Source: Halorussus limi (GTDB taxonomy: Archaea > Halobacteriota > Halobacteria > Halobacteriales > Haladaptataceae). Taken from it: a stretch of DNA of 64,000 bases. The notes under the pieces are model-generated. The model saw nothing but the letters and a program-made list of their open reading frames with translations. It had not been told where the DNA came from and did no database searches. The stretch spans positions 992,001 through 1,056,000 of the forward strand of contig NZ_CP096659.1 of NCBI RefSeq assembly GCF_023238205.1, given 5' to 3'. Shown piece after piece: positions 9,101-17,639 of this stretch. How positions within the stretch are numbered: position 1 is the stretch's first letter; each line of letters starts with the position of its first letter. The translations under genes and the position numbers were made by a program.

Positions 9101-10348
9101 CTACGACCGGAGATTGCCGATGCGGTCGCTGATGCGGCCGGGGAGACTCATCACGCCGACGCCGAACCCGAGCATCACCATCAGGGCGTAGAGTCCGAGC
9201 GTCGAGAGCCAGATGACGGCCATCGCGAAGATGGCCCAGAACTGCTCGAGCCAGAAGAACGCCGCGATGGTCATCGCGGTCCCGTACAGCAACACGAGGT
9301 ACGGACCCCAGCCGCGGGCGTGGCCGCGACGCATCCGCTTGCGGACGTACTGCTTGAGTTCCGACTCGACCTCGGGTTTCTCGACGGTCCGGGTCTCGAT
9401 GTCCTCTTCGAACGATTCAACGTCGGCTCGCAACTCCCGTAACTCGTCGCGGAGTTCCACGATGTCGGGAGCGGATTCGTCGTCGGTCATGTATTGGGAG
9501 AGTAGTTCCTGTTTGCGTTCGATGCGGTCGGTCTCGGACTCCTTCGTCCGCTCGGCGTAACTCCCGCGATTGGCGAGGACGACGTTCACGACGCCGCCGA
9601 GCAGAACGAGGATACTGGCGAAGTACAGCCACGTCACCAACAGGAGCGCGGTGCCGAGAAACTGTGAGGGGCCGGTCGAGGAGGCCGCGGCGTAGATTCG
9701 GAACAGCACCTGCAGTATCGTCCAGCCGACGGTCGCGACCACGGCCCCGGGGAGCGCCTCCCGAACCGACACGCCGGCGTCCGGGAAGACGACGTATAGC
9801 GGGAGAAACACCGGAACGAGCGCGACCAACTGAATCAGCGTCGTGATGACGCCGACGAACGGGAACTGGGGAAACAGCGCCGTCGCCGCGCCGGTCAGCA
9901 CCACCACCACGACGCCCGCGCCGATGGCGGCCAACACGAGCAGCGCGTCTTTCACCTGATCTGCGATTCCGGTCTTGGCGTCGGTCGAGTAGATTGCCGA
10001 GAAGGCCTCGTCGAACCCGCGGAACACCTTTATCGCGCTCCACGCAAGCAACACCAGTCCGATGGCGGTCGTCCCGCCCTGCCCCTGCGGGTTGAGGATG
10101 AACTGGCGCAGTTGGTCCTCGCCGGTCGCGGTCAACAGGCCGGACGCCCGATTGACGACCTGCGTGGCGAACTGCTGGCCGGCCACGAACGAGACCACGA
10201 CGAACGCGAGCAGGAGGAGCGGAATGAGCGAGACGAAGGCGTAGTAGGCCGTACTCGCCGCCAGAAACGTAATCTCCTGCTCTCGGGCCTCCTCGACGAC
10301 CGAGCGACCGACGTTCACGGCGTTTCCGAGACTGGGCACGCGACTCAT
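9101..10348 (-). CDS. YihY/BrkB-family membrane protein with cytoplasmic coiled-coil insert
   Basis: The first 270 residues carry the six-helix YihY/UPF0761 core (AASTAYYAFVSLIPLLL at the start). Uniquely long for the family, this is followed by a charged segment of about 70-90 residues predicted as coiled coil (ELRDELRELRADVESFEE) and two further C-terminal membrane helices. I place the start at ATG 10348 rather than an in-frame codon 18 bases upstream because an AATATTTG TATA-like box lies about 20-27 bases before it. The molecular function of the family is not settled, although bacterial members were once called RNase BN. Confidence 0.82.
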   Translation of the reverse strand: MSRVPSLGNAVNVGRSVVEEAREQEITFLAASTAYYAFVSLIPLLLLAFVVVSFVAGQQFATQVVNRASGLLTATGEDQLRQFILNPQGQGGTTAIGLVLLAWSAIKVFRGFDEAFSAIYSTDAKTGIADQVKDALLVLAAIGAGVVVVVLTGAATALFPQFPFVGVITTLIQLVALVPVFLPLYVVFPDAGVSVREALPGAVVATVGWTILQVLFRIYAAASSTGPSQFLGTALLLVTWLYFASILVLLGGVVNVVLANRGSYAERTKESETDRIERKQELLSQYMTDDESAPDIVELRDELRELRADVESFEEDIETRTVEKPEVESELKQYVRKRMRRGHARGWGPYLVLLYGTAMTIAAFFWLEQFWAIFAMAVIWLSTLGLYALMVMLGFGVGVMSLPGRISDRIGNLRS

Positions 10349-10411
10349 TTCGCTAACGAGATACAAATATTCATTGGCACTACGTCGGGTATCCGGTGCC
10401 CAGCACCGAGG

Positions 10412-11521
10412 TTACGAGTGGCGTGTCGCTTCGCGGATAGCTTCGACGGTCGCCCGCGTCTTGAAGGTGGTGCCGCCGTAGTGAGTCCGCGAGGCCTCGA
10501 ACCCGGCGTCCCGGAGGTTGCCGAGGAACTCGTCCATCCCCGAGGCCGCCCGACCCCACTCCTTGCAGAGTCGGTGCTGGTCGTAGTGGGTCGGCAGGTG
10601 GAGTTCGCCTTCGAGGGTGTCGAGTAGTCGCTCGGCCTTGCTCGCGGTCCCCATCGAGTCGTCTAACTTCTCGCGGACCGCCGCCACGAAGTCGGCGTCG
10701 TGGGTCGGGCCGAGCCACAGCGGTCCGGCGGTCAGCACCCGCTCGCTCCGGCACTCGGGGCAGCTATCGAGCGGGTCGGCGATGAGACCGTCGTCGTGTT
10801 CGCGGTGGAGGCAGTCCTCGCAGTGGTAGACGTGGCCCAACTCCTCGATGGCGGCGTTGGCGTCGCTGGCGCTGTGGTCGAGTTCGAGGTAGGTCCGGAC
10901 GTAGTGGTTCGTGGCGTGGGTGAGAATCGGCGTCACGCCCGCGTCGTAGCGCGCGGCCGTGCGGGCCATCGCCGACAGCAGGACGCGGACGCCCATCTCG
11001 GCGTGATAGTCGGTGTTGCGCGGGACCGCGCCGTACTTCCGGACGCCGCTGTGGAAGTGGGCGCCACAGAGCGGCGCGGTGTCGGTCGCAGTGACGCAGA
11101 CGAGGTCGCGGGTGTTGGCGAACGCGGCGTCCGCGAACGGAATCGGCGTCCCGAACGGGTCGATGTCCACCACGTCGAACACCTCCTCGTGCATGAGCGC
11201 GTTGGCGTCGCGCTGGACCACGTCGGCGTCGAGGTCGTTTCGCGCGAGGTTCTCCCGGCAGAGTTCGACCGCGTCCTCGTCGATGTCCGCGAGGGTGGCG
11301 TTCCAGCCCTCGGCCGCGGCGCGGACGCCCCGGACGCCGCTGGCGGCCATCGCGTCGAGGTAGTACTCCGCGCGCGGTTCGCGGTCCCGGTAGGCCCGGA
11401 GGGTCGCCACCGTCAGGTCGCGGTTCAACTCCTGTACCGGGTTGAAGAACACCTCGTCGCCGATTCCCTCGTCGGCCTGTTCGGGGACTTCGACCTCGAC
11501 CCCGCCTTCGCTGACGCGCAT
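10412..11521 (-). CDS. trm1: tRNA (guanine(26)-N2)-dimethyltransferase
   Basis: Methylates G26 of tRNAs using S-adenosylmethionine. The protein is 369 residues from ATG 11521; a longer frame upstream gives basic, unrelated residues and is rejected. Class I methyltransferase motifs are visible: [12 protein letters not shown] (motif I region), DADVVQRDA and [11 protein letters not shown] (the Trm1 catalytic motif). A Cys4 zinc ribbon lies at about 245-272 (CEDC and CPEC), as in archaeal Trm1. It stands alone between YihY and the SWIM protein. Confidence 0.95.
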   Translation of the reverse strand: MRVSEGGVEVEVPEQADEGIGDEVFFNPVQELNRDLTVATLRAYRDREPRAEYYLDAMAASGVRGVRAAAEGWNATLADIDEDAVELCRENLARNDLDADVVQRDANALMHEEVFDVVDIDPFGTPIPFADAAFANTRDLVCVTATDTAPLCGAHFHSGVRKYGAVPRNTDYHAEMGVRVLLSAMARTAARYDAGVTPILTHATNHYVRTYLELDHSASDANAAIEELGHVYHCEDCLHREHDDGLIADPLDSCPECRSERVLTAGPLWLGPTHDADFVAAVREKLDDSMGTASKAERLLDTLEGELHLPTHYDQHRLCKEWGRAASGMDEFLGNLRDAGFEASRTHYGGTTFKTRATVEAIREATRHS

Positions 11522-11788
11522 ACCCGTAGTCGTGACTCGCCGGCGAAAAGCGAACCGATGCGGAACCACCGTTTCTCTCTCGCGGTGCCGTCGCGTTCTC
11601 CCAGCGGTCACGCCGGCGCAGGCCTCTCGGTGGAGCGGGACTCCGGTCCCCGGCCTCGCCTCCGGACAGTTGTGCGAACGCGCGACACCGGAACCTGTTT
11701 AGGCCCGCCCTCCAAACCCCTCTGGCGTGTTCCCGGCCGACGCCCCAGTGCCCGACGGTTCCGAGCGCGCGCTTCGGAGGCGGTCCCC

Positions 11789-12136
11789 GTGAACGAGGTC
11801 GAGGAGTGGCAGGCCGACCTCGAAGCGGCGGGTGAACTCACGCCCGCGGTCACCAACCGCATCCTGTCGGTCCACGACGACCGAGGCGCGCAGGCCATCG
11901 AGGCAGTCTCGGAGAGTCGGGTCAAGGAGTACCGGGACTTCACGGTCGTCGTCGGGCACGACGACGAGTACGTCGTCGAGGGTCGCGGTTGCGGCTGTCG
12001 GGACAGCGAGTACAACCTCGACCCCGAGGACCCGACCGACCTCTGCTGGCACGTCATCGCCGTCGCCATCGCGCGTCGGGTCGGCGAGGTGGACGACCAC
12101 GACATGTGGTACTCGGACGTGCGCGACTTCCTTTGA
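11789..12136 (+). CDS. Small SWIM-type zinc-finger protein
   Basis: Protein of 115 residues from a GTG start; no other usable start exists in frame. The core is the SWIM signature CxCx(n)CxH: GRGCGCRDSEYNL followed after about 13 residues by LCWHVIA. In other proteins SWIM fingers mediate DNA or protein binding, often attached to helicases or recombination mediators, but here the finger is almost the whole protein. A TTTAGG box near 11698 would give a leader of about 65 bases. The function is unknown. Confidence 0.75.
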   Translation: MNEVEEWQADLEAAGELTPAVTNRILSVHDDRGAQAIEAVSESRVKEYRDFTVVVGHDDEYVVEGRGCGCRDSEYNLDPEDPTDLCWHVIAVAIARRVGEVDDHDMWYSDVRDFL

Positions 12137-12154
12137 ACGAACCGAATCACTCGA

Positions 12155-12187
12155 TTCGAGCGACCGAATTATTCGTTCGAGCGACCG
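12155..12187. repeat. Two direct copies of TTCGAGCGACCG, 21 bp apart
   Basis: Identical 12-mers at 12155-12166 and 12176-12187, in the short gap between the convergent SWIM and hisH genes. The 21-bp period is two helical turns, but with no promoter facing away they are probably a small duplication or terminator material. Confidence 0.5.
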
Positions 12188-12192
12188 GAAAA

Positions 12193-12879
12193 TCACTCGG
12201 CGCAGATGTCCACGAAGTTCCGCAGGATGGTGAGACCGGTCTCGCCGCTCTTCTCGGGGTGGAACTGCGTGCCGAAGACGTTCCCGGTCTCGTCGGCGAT
12301 TATCGCGGGGAACTCGGTCTCGTAATCGGACGTGGCGACGACGGCGTTCTCGTCGTCGGGGACCGCGTAGTACGAGTGGACGAAGTAGGCGTACTCGCCG
12401 TCCACGCCCGTCACGAGCGGGTGGTCGCGTTTCACGTCGAGTTCGTTCCATCCCATGTGGGGAACCTTCTGGCCCTCCGCGAACCGGACGTTCGTCCCCG
12501 GAATCAGGTCGAGTCCGCGCACGTCGCTCGCGTGCCCACCGTCGCGCCCGCCGCTGGCGCGTTCGGCCTCCTCGCTGGTCGTGAGCAACATCTGCATGCC
12601 GAGACAGATGCCGAAGACGGGCGTCCCGCTCTCGGCGACGTCGAGGAGCGCGTCCCGGTACGGTCCGGCGTTCTCGACGCCCTCGCGGAACGCGCCCACG
12701 CCCGGCAGGACGACGCCGTCGGCCGACTCGAACGCGTCGGGGTCGTCGCTGACCGTCACGGTGGCGCCCGCACGCTCCAGTCCTCGGGTGACGCTCCGGA
12801 GGTTGCCCAGTCCGTAATCGACCACGACGACCGACGCTCCGGTCCGTTCGTCACGGTCTCGCGTTTCGGTGATGCTCAT
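12193..12879 (-). CDS. hisH: Imidazole glycerol phosphate synthase glutaminase subunit HisH
   Basis: Class I glutamine amidotransferase subunit that feeds ammonia to HisF in histidine biosynthesis. The protein is 228 residues from ATG 12879; the upstream in-frame extension is not conserved in character. The catalytic Cys is in GICLGMQ, preceded by the oxyanion-strand VVLPGVGAF, and the His/Glu pair is in TQFHPEKSGE. The N-terminal VVVVDYGLGNL strand is diagnostic. No other his gene is adjacent, which is normal for haloarchaea, whose histidine genes are scattered. Confidence 0.95.
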   Translation of the reverse strand: MSITETRDRDERTGASVVVVDYGLGNLRSVTRGLERAGATVTVSDDPDAFESADGVVLPGVGAFREGVENAGPYRDALLDVAESGTPVFGICLGMQMLLTTSEEAERASGGRDGGHASDVRGLDLIPGTNVRFAEGQKVPHMGWNELDVKRDHPLVTGVDGEYAYFVHSYYAVPDDENAVVATSDYETEFPAIIADETGNVFGTQFHPEKSGETGLTILRNFVDICAE

Positions 12880-12997
12880 ACCAGAGCGTTCCGACGGCAC
12901 GGCAAAGGCCCTTTCCCTCGTCGTTCTGCCGTGAGTATCTGAAAGACGTGGCATAGAAATCGGCAACGTCTGTCGCCCAGAGCGAACGACCTAAGAG

Positions 12998-13024
12998 TAT
13001 ATATTAGAAATAGGAAGATTTATT
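12998..13024 (+). promoter_or_regulatory. phn operon promoter region
   Basis: Two TATA-like boxes: TATATATTA at 12998-13006 and TTTATT at 13019-13024. The second is about 25 bases before ATG 13047; the first would start transcription near 13033 with a short leader. Confidence 0.5.
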
Positions 13025-13045
13025 CGGTGCCTGTCTGACGCTAAA

Positions 13046-13061
13046 CATGACTTCAGTCATG
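13046..13061 (+). promoter_or_regulatory. Perfect inverted repeat enclosing the phnD start codon
   Basis: CATGAC-TTCA-GTCATG. Each arm contains an in-frame ATG (13047 and 13059), so either start of phnD sits in the arm of a 6-bp hairpin or dyad. It could be a repressor site just downstream of the transcription start or a structure that hides the start codon. Confidence 0.55.
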
Positions 13062-14027
13062 GAAAACCGACGTAGATTCCTCAAAACCGCGGCGACAGCC
13101 GGTGCAGTCGGTATTACGGGAACGGCAGGGTGTATCGGTAATCTCTCCGGTTCGGGTGGCAGTCAGGAAGTGCGATTCATCCTCACGCCCGCAGAGTCTT
13201 CGGTCAGTGTCAAGAAGCAGTACCAGGGCGTGTTCGACTACATCGAGCAAGAGACCGGCGTCAAAATCAAGGCCAAGAAGGCGGGCGACTACGCCGCCGT
13301 CTATCAGGCGCTCAAGAGCGACCAGGCCGACATCGCGGACGCGTCCCCGACGCTCGGTGTCGTCGGCACCGACGAGGGCGTCGCCGACATCCTGGGAATC
13401 CGCGTCGCCTACGGTGCCGCCAAGTACTTCTCGCTCATCACGACCAAGCCGGACAACGACATCAACAAACTCACCGACCTGAAAGGCGAGACCGTCGCGT
13501 TCGCCGACAAACTCTCGACGAGCGGATCGCTCTTCCCGCTCTACATGCTCAAGCAGGCCGGTCTCGACATCGGCGGTGCGCCGGAAGGCAACCCGAAGGA
13601 CTTCACCGGCAAGTGGTCCGGTCACGACCAAGCGTTCAAGGCCATGAAGAACCGGGACGACGTTGCGGCGGCCGGGACGGGAGCGTTCGTCTCGATGCCT
13701 CACGTGCCGAAAGACCAGTTCCCGGACCGCGTCAAGAACATCGCGGCCGGGTTCGACGACGCGGGCTCGAAGAAGCCCGAGATGCAGCTTCTGAAGGCCT
13801 CTCAGCCGATTCCGCGTGCGCCCATCCTCATGCGCTCGAACTGGGACTCGGACAAACGCGAGGACATCAAGACGGCCCTCCTCGAAGCCGAAGCGAAGGA
13901 CCTCAAGAACGACAACAGCGCGGAGGACCTCTGGTTCACGGGACTCAAGAAGGGCGACGCCAGCGACTACAAACCGGTCAAGAACGTCAAGAACGCTCTC
14001 GGACTCGAATTCGGTAGCGACTCGTAA
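13047..14027 (+). CDS. phnD: Phosphonate-type ABC transporter, substrate-binding lipoprotein
   Basis: Extracellular binding protein of 326 residues (322 from the second ATG at 13059). The leader has a twin-arginine motif NRRRFLKT followed by a hydrophobic stretch and a lipobox-like TAGC at about residue 28, so it is probably exported folded by Tat and lipid-anchored. The mature part has the PhnD/phosphate-phosphite-phosphonate fold: QADIADASPTLG and the LTDLKGETVAFADK segment are typical. Expected ligands are phosphonate, phosphite or phosphate esters. It is first in a phnD-phnC-phnE operon. No carbon-phosphorus lyase genes are in the window. Confidence 0.9.
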   Translation: MTSVMENRRRFLKTAATAGAVGITGTAGCIGNLSGSGGSQEVRFILTPAESSVSVKKQYQGVFDYIEQETGVKIKAKKAGDYAAVYQALKSDQADIADASPTLGVVGTDEGVADILGIRVAYGAAKYFSLITTKPDNDINKLTDLKGETVAFADKLSTSGSLFPLYMLKQAGLDIGGAPEGNPKDFTGKWSGHDQAFKAMKNRDDVAAAGTGAFVSMPHVPKDQFPDRVKNIAAGFDDAGSKKPEMQLLKASQPIPRAPILMRSNWDSDKREDIKTALLEAEAKDLKNDNSAEDLWFTGLKKGDASDYKPVKNVKNALGLEFGSDS

Positions 14028-14043
14028 GTTAGCCCGCTAACTT
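14026..14043 (+). terminator. Intercistronic hairpin after phnD
   Basis: Perfect inverted repeat AAGTTAGC-CC-GCTAACTT starting at the phnD stop codon, in the 82-base gap before phnC. It could act as partial terminator or 3' stabiliser that keeps binding-protein mRNA above ATPase and permease mRNA, a common need in ABC importers. The role is inferred. Confidence 0.5.
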
Positions 14044-14109
14044 TCGTACTGTTTTAGTCGTTGGACTATTTCAGCCCCCAACGGAAGCCAACCTAGCGAA
14101 AACCGGAAA

Positions 14110-14865
14110 ATGAGTACAATAAAAGTCGAAAACCTGAGCAAATCGTACGGAGACGTGCAGGCCTTACGGGACGTCTCGTTCGAGATTCCCGACGGCGAGT
14201 TCGTCGTCATCCTCGGCGAGTCCGGTGCCGGTAAGTCCACGCTCCTGCGGTGTCTCAACGGCTTGACGCAACCGACTTCGGGAAGTATCAGCATCGACGC
14301 CGAGGAGATAACCGGACCGCGAGACGACGTGGCGATGATATTCCAGCAACACTACATCATCGAACAGATGAGCGCGTACGGGAACGCGCTCACCGGGTCG
14401 CTCAATCGTACGTCTTTCGGACGCAGTCTGCTCCAGTGGAACGACCGCGAGGACAAACTCGCGGCGTTGGAGGCGCTCGACACGGTCGGCCTACTCGACG
14501 AGGCGGGCCAACAGGCGAGTCAGATGAGTGGTGGTCAACAACAGCGCGTCGGTATCGCTCGGGCACTCGTACAGTTACCGAATCTGCTGCTCGCGGACGA
14601 ACCGGTGGCGAGCCTCGACCCCGCGAGCGCCGAGTCCGTGATGGGGTACATCCGGGACGCCGCGGACGAGCGGAACCTGACGACTCTCGCCAGTCTGCAT
14701 CAGGTGAACCTCGCACGCGAGTTCGGTGAGCGATTCCTCGGGATGAAAGACGGCCGCCTCGTGTTCGACGGCTATCGGGAGGACTTGACTATCGACGTAA
14801 TCGACCAGATATACGGCGACATTCAGACCGAGTCCATCCGGAGCGGTCAGGAGGTAGACGCATGA
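14110..14865 (+). CDS. phnC: Phosphonate-type ABC transporter, ATPase subunit
   Basis: Cytoplasmic ATP-hydrolysing subunit, 251 residues, standard length. Walker A GESGAGKST (about 36-44), the Q-loop in IFQQHYII, signature SGGQQQR (about 140-146), Walker B LLLADEPVASLD and the switch His in ASLHQVN are all intact. GTGTCLNGLT-like wording around LRCLNGLTQP and the NALTGSL segment after the Q-loop are characteristic of PhnC. It overlaps phnE by four bases, implying translational coupling. Confidence 0.93.
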   Translation: MSTIKVENLSKSYGDVQALRDVSFEIPDGEFVVILGESGAGKSTLLRCLNGLTQPTSGSISIDAEEITGPRDDVAMIFQQHYIIEQMSAYGNALTGSLNRTSFGRSLLQWNDREDKLAALEALDTVGLLDEAGQQASQMSGGQQQRVGIARALVQLPNLLLADEPVASLDPASAESVMGYIRDAADERNLTTLASLHQVNLAREFGERFLGMKDGRLVFDGYREDLTIDVIDQIYGDIQTESIRSGQEVDA

Positions 14866-15869
14866 GCACCAGCGACGATAGCCTCGGCGAGCGCCTGCGC
14901 GCGTACTTCGGTATCGGCTATCGAACGGACGACCGCATCGAGCAGCGGTTGACGGAACTGAAACGCAGAAAGACGATTCGGCGGGTCGGCTGGCTGGTCG
15001 GAGTCGTCGCGTTCGCGTACCTGTTTCTCTCCGCGCTGGAGATGGTGCAGTTCACTATCGCGGAGATAATCTACTACTGGCCGGAGTTCAAGGAGGCGCT
15101 CGGCGGGTTCTTCCCGGTGACGACGTACTTCGGGGTACCGTTCCTCGACTTCGGTCAGTACCAGCAGTTCCTGGCCAACCAGACCGGTCCGTCCATCCCG
15201 AAGGCGGCGCTCACGACGCTGGCCATCGGATTCGCGGGGACGGTTCTGGGCGTCCCCGGTGCGCTCCTGTTCGGCGTCCTCGGAAGCGAACGGGTCACTC
15301 CGTTCCCGTTCAACTTCATCTTCCGGGGCACGATGAGCACGATTCGGTCGATTCCCGCGCTCGTGTGGGCGCTCATCTACATCCCACTCGGCGGCCTCTC
15401 GCCGTTCACGGCGACGCTCGCCATCGGAACCGACACCGTCGGGAACCTGGGGCGACTGTTCACCGACGCCTTGGAGGAGGTCGAGGACGGTCCGATAGAG
15501 GCCATCGAATCGACGGGAGCGAATCGACCCCAGACCATCACCTTCGGGATGCTCTCGCAGGTGTTCACGCCCTTCATCGCGTGGACGATGTACATCCTCG
15601 AAATAAACGTCCGCATCGCCGTCACGATGGGTCTCATCGGCGCGGGCGGTATCGGTGGCATCCTCAACACGCAGCGGGGACTGTTCAACTACACGAACAT
15701 GATGGCGACCATCATCGTCATCTTCGTGCTGGTCGTCAGCGTCGAGATAATCAGCCAACGTACTCGGTCGTACCTCCGGGGCGACAGCAACGAGGAGGGC
15801 ATCTTCAAGCACCTCCTCCGACTCGTCCGGGAGTTCCCCCAGCGGATGGCCGAGTCGATGTGGCGGTAG
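14862..15869 (+). CDS. phnE: Phosphonate-type ABC transporter, permease subunit
   Basis: Membrane subunit of 335 residues with an N-terminal cytoplasmic extension of about 40 charged residues and about six membrane helices. The cytoplasmic coupling loop with the EAA motif reads EAIESTGANRPQTI (about 219-232). The final hydrophobic segment ends in a charged tail. ATG 14862 overlaps the phnC stop. Only one permease gene is present, so a homodimer is expected. Confidence 0.92.
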   Translation: MSTSDDSLGERLRAYFGIGYRTDDRIEQRLTELKRRKTIRRVGWLVGVVAFAYLFLSALEMVQFTIAEIIYYWPEFKEALGGFFPVTTYFGVPFLDFGQYQQFLANQTGPSIPKAALTTLAIGFAGTVLGVPGALLFGVLGSERVTPFPFNFIFRGTMSTIRSIPALVWALIYIPLGGLSPFTATLAIGTDTVGNLGRLFTDALEEVEDGPIEAIESTGANRPQTITFGMLSQVFTPFIAWTMYILEINVRIAVTMGLIGAGGIGGILNTQRGLFNYTNMMATIIVIFVLVVSVEIISQRTRSYLRGDSNEEGIFKHLLRLVREFPQRMAESMWR

Positions 15870-16033
15870 TACGAGCGACCGCTGCGAACCACCGAGTTTC
15901 TCGACGTTTTCGCCGTTTTCCGCGCCGGTTCGGGGTTATCCCTCCCGAGTGAGGTCCAGTTCCGGCGCTCCCGTCCACTGCCGATGCCGTCCGTCGGCCG
16001 TCTCAGTGCCGCCCGCCCAAACAGGTCAGCCCG

Positions 16034-16043
16034 TAAATCTTTA
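16034..16043 (+). promoter_or_regulatory. TATA box for the lipoprotein gene
   Basis: AATCTTTATC, about 25-33 bases before ATG 16067. Confidence 0.5.
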
Positions 16044-16066
16044 TCCGGAAGCGTCGAACCACCGGC

Positions 16067-16969
16067 ATGCGCCGCTCACTCGCACTCGCCGTCGGCCTTC
16101 TTCTCGTCCTCGCGGGCTGTAACGCGTTCCCCGGCGGCGAGACGGACACGACATCGGAAGTGACGACGCGCGCAGACGGGACGACCGTTTCCGAGGCTAC
16201 CACCGGGGAACCGACGGAAACCGCCGGCGGCTCGGCGTTACCGCCCGGTCTCTCGGCGAACTCGGTGACCGACGCCGCGGCGCTCGCGGCCGCCCACGAA
16301 CAGGTGCTGGCGAACCAGACGTACACCTACGACCGGAAGGTTCGTGTCGTCGCCGACAACGGGAGCGAACTCGGCCGGTGGGGCCAGCACACGCAGGTCG
16401 GGGCCGAACGGTTACGGTTCAACCACACCCAGACCGGCACCGGCGTCAGCGTCGCGGGCATCACCATCGAGGACAGTCGCGTCTACACGAACGGCAGCGT
16501 CACGTTCTGGAACGCCAGCGCCTACCGCGACGGCTACCGCAGGGTGGCGGGTCGCGGGTTCGCCGAGACCACGTTCAGTAGCGAGCAGTTGCTCGCCGAC
16601 GTGCTGAACGGGTCAGCGACTAGCGTCACGTCGGTCGCGCCCCCGGAGGAGACCGGCGGGGTCGAGTCGGACGGCGGGCAGTGGTACCGCGTCCGGGCCG
16701 AGGGCGAGAACCGGACGTTCACCTACCGGCCGCGGAACGGCAGTGTCGAGGTGAACGCGACGAACGTCACCGCCACCGCACTGGTCGCGCCCTCCGGGTT
16801 CGTCCGGAACGTCACCTACGAGTACGACTTCGAGCGAGGGAGCGTCTCGGGCCACCGGACGATGACGGTTCGGTACTCAGCGGTCGGGGAGACGACCGTC
16901 GAGGTTCCGGCGTGGGTCGACGAGGCCGAGGCGGTACACGCGAACCGAACGCAGGAGAACGGGACGTAG
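16067..16969 (+). CDS. Haloarchaeal lipoprotein (DUF7537-like)
   Basis: Predicted extracellular lipoprotein of 300 residues: hydrophobic leader and lipobox LAGC at about residue 21, a Thr/Glu-rich linker to about 60, then a globular region rich in NxS/T N-glycosylation sequons. Two marks are shared with the gene at 42573-43331: the entry motif LAAAHE...NQ and the closing motif VGETTV...PxWxDEA. That pair and the leader define a haloarchaeal family I recall as DUF7537; its function is unknown, but a LolA/outer-sheath-like lipid or ligand carrier fold is one possibility. Confidence 0.8.
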   Translation: MRRSLALAVGLLLVLAGCNAFPGGETDTTSEVTTRADGTTVSEATTGEPTETAGGSALPPGLSANSVTDAAALAAAHEQVLANQTYTYDRKVRVVADNGSELGRWGQHTQVGAERLRFNHTQTGTGVSVAGITIEDSRVYTNGSVTFWNASAYRDGYRRVAGRGFAETTFSSEQLLADVLNGSATSVTSVAPPEETGGVESDGGQWYRVRAEGENRTFTYRPRNGSVEVNATNVTATALVAPSGFVRNVTYEYDFERGSVSGHRTMTVRYSAVGETTVEVPAWVDEAEAVHANRTQENGT

Positions 16970-17127
16970 ACGGCCCGCGCCGACGACTCGCGTCCGGCCA
17001 GAGCGAGTCGGCCGGCGAGGGTCGCGAGTGAGGCAACCGCTCTCGGTCGGTTTTCGCCGCGGCGCTCTTAAACACCATTACCTGTGAACCAGCAGAGCCA
17101 CCCCGGTTGGGAGTTTATGATAGGGTA

Positions 17128-17544
17128 ATGAGAGACGACCTAGCCGAGGGTAACGAAACTCCCGCGTCGCCCGCACCGTCTCCGCGCGAGCCGAGCTTCG
17201 AAGCGCCGCCGCTCTCGCAGGACAACATCTTCGACGCGCTCGCCTCGAAGCGGAGCCGGTACGTCCTCGTCGCCCTCCGGGAGGCCGAGGGGGCGATAGA
17301 CCTGCGCGAACTGGTCGATACGGTCGCCGCGTGGGAGACGAACAAGCCCATCGACCTCGTCTCGGAGGAACACTGCAAGCGCGTGTTCACCTCGCTTCGC
17401 CACTCCCAGTTGCCGAAACTGGCGATGATGGGACTGGTCGAGTACGACGAGGACGACGCGGTGATAGAGCGCGGCCCCTACGCCGAACAGGCCGACGCGT
17501 ACCTCGACATCGCGGCCAGCCGCGACGAGAACGTCGAGGTCTGA
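17128..17544 (+). CDS. DUF7344-type winged-helix protein
   Basis: Protein of 138 residues with a short disordered Pro-rich N-terminus and a winged-helix-like domain (about 35-115) beginning FDALASKRSRYVLVAL and containing LRHSQLPKLAMMGLVEYD, hallmarks of the haloarchaeal DUF7344 family, which I take to be transcription regulators. ATG 17128 is chosen over a TTG at 17107. The TTTATGATA just upstream is too close to be the TATA for this ATG; CTCTTAAACA near 17066 is better placed. Confidence 0.75.
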   Translation: MRDDLAEGNETPASPAPSPREPSFEAPPLSQDNIFDALASKRSRYVLVALREAEGAIDLRELVDTVAAWETNKPIDLVSEEHCKRVFTSLRHSQLPKLAMMGLVEYDEDDAVIERGPYAEQADAYLDIAASRDENVEV

Positions 17545-17639
17545 GGTCCCGAATCGGGGTCGGGGACACGGCGCTCGTTCGCGGCAACAATTGCGAACGA
17601 GTAGGAGCGTTTTTTACGGTTCCGGACTCAGTTTCCGTC

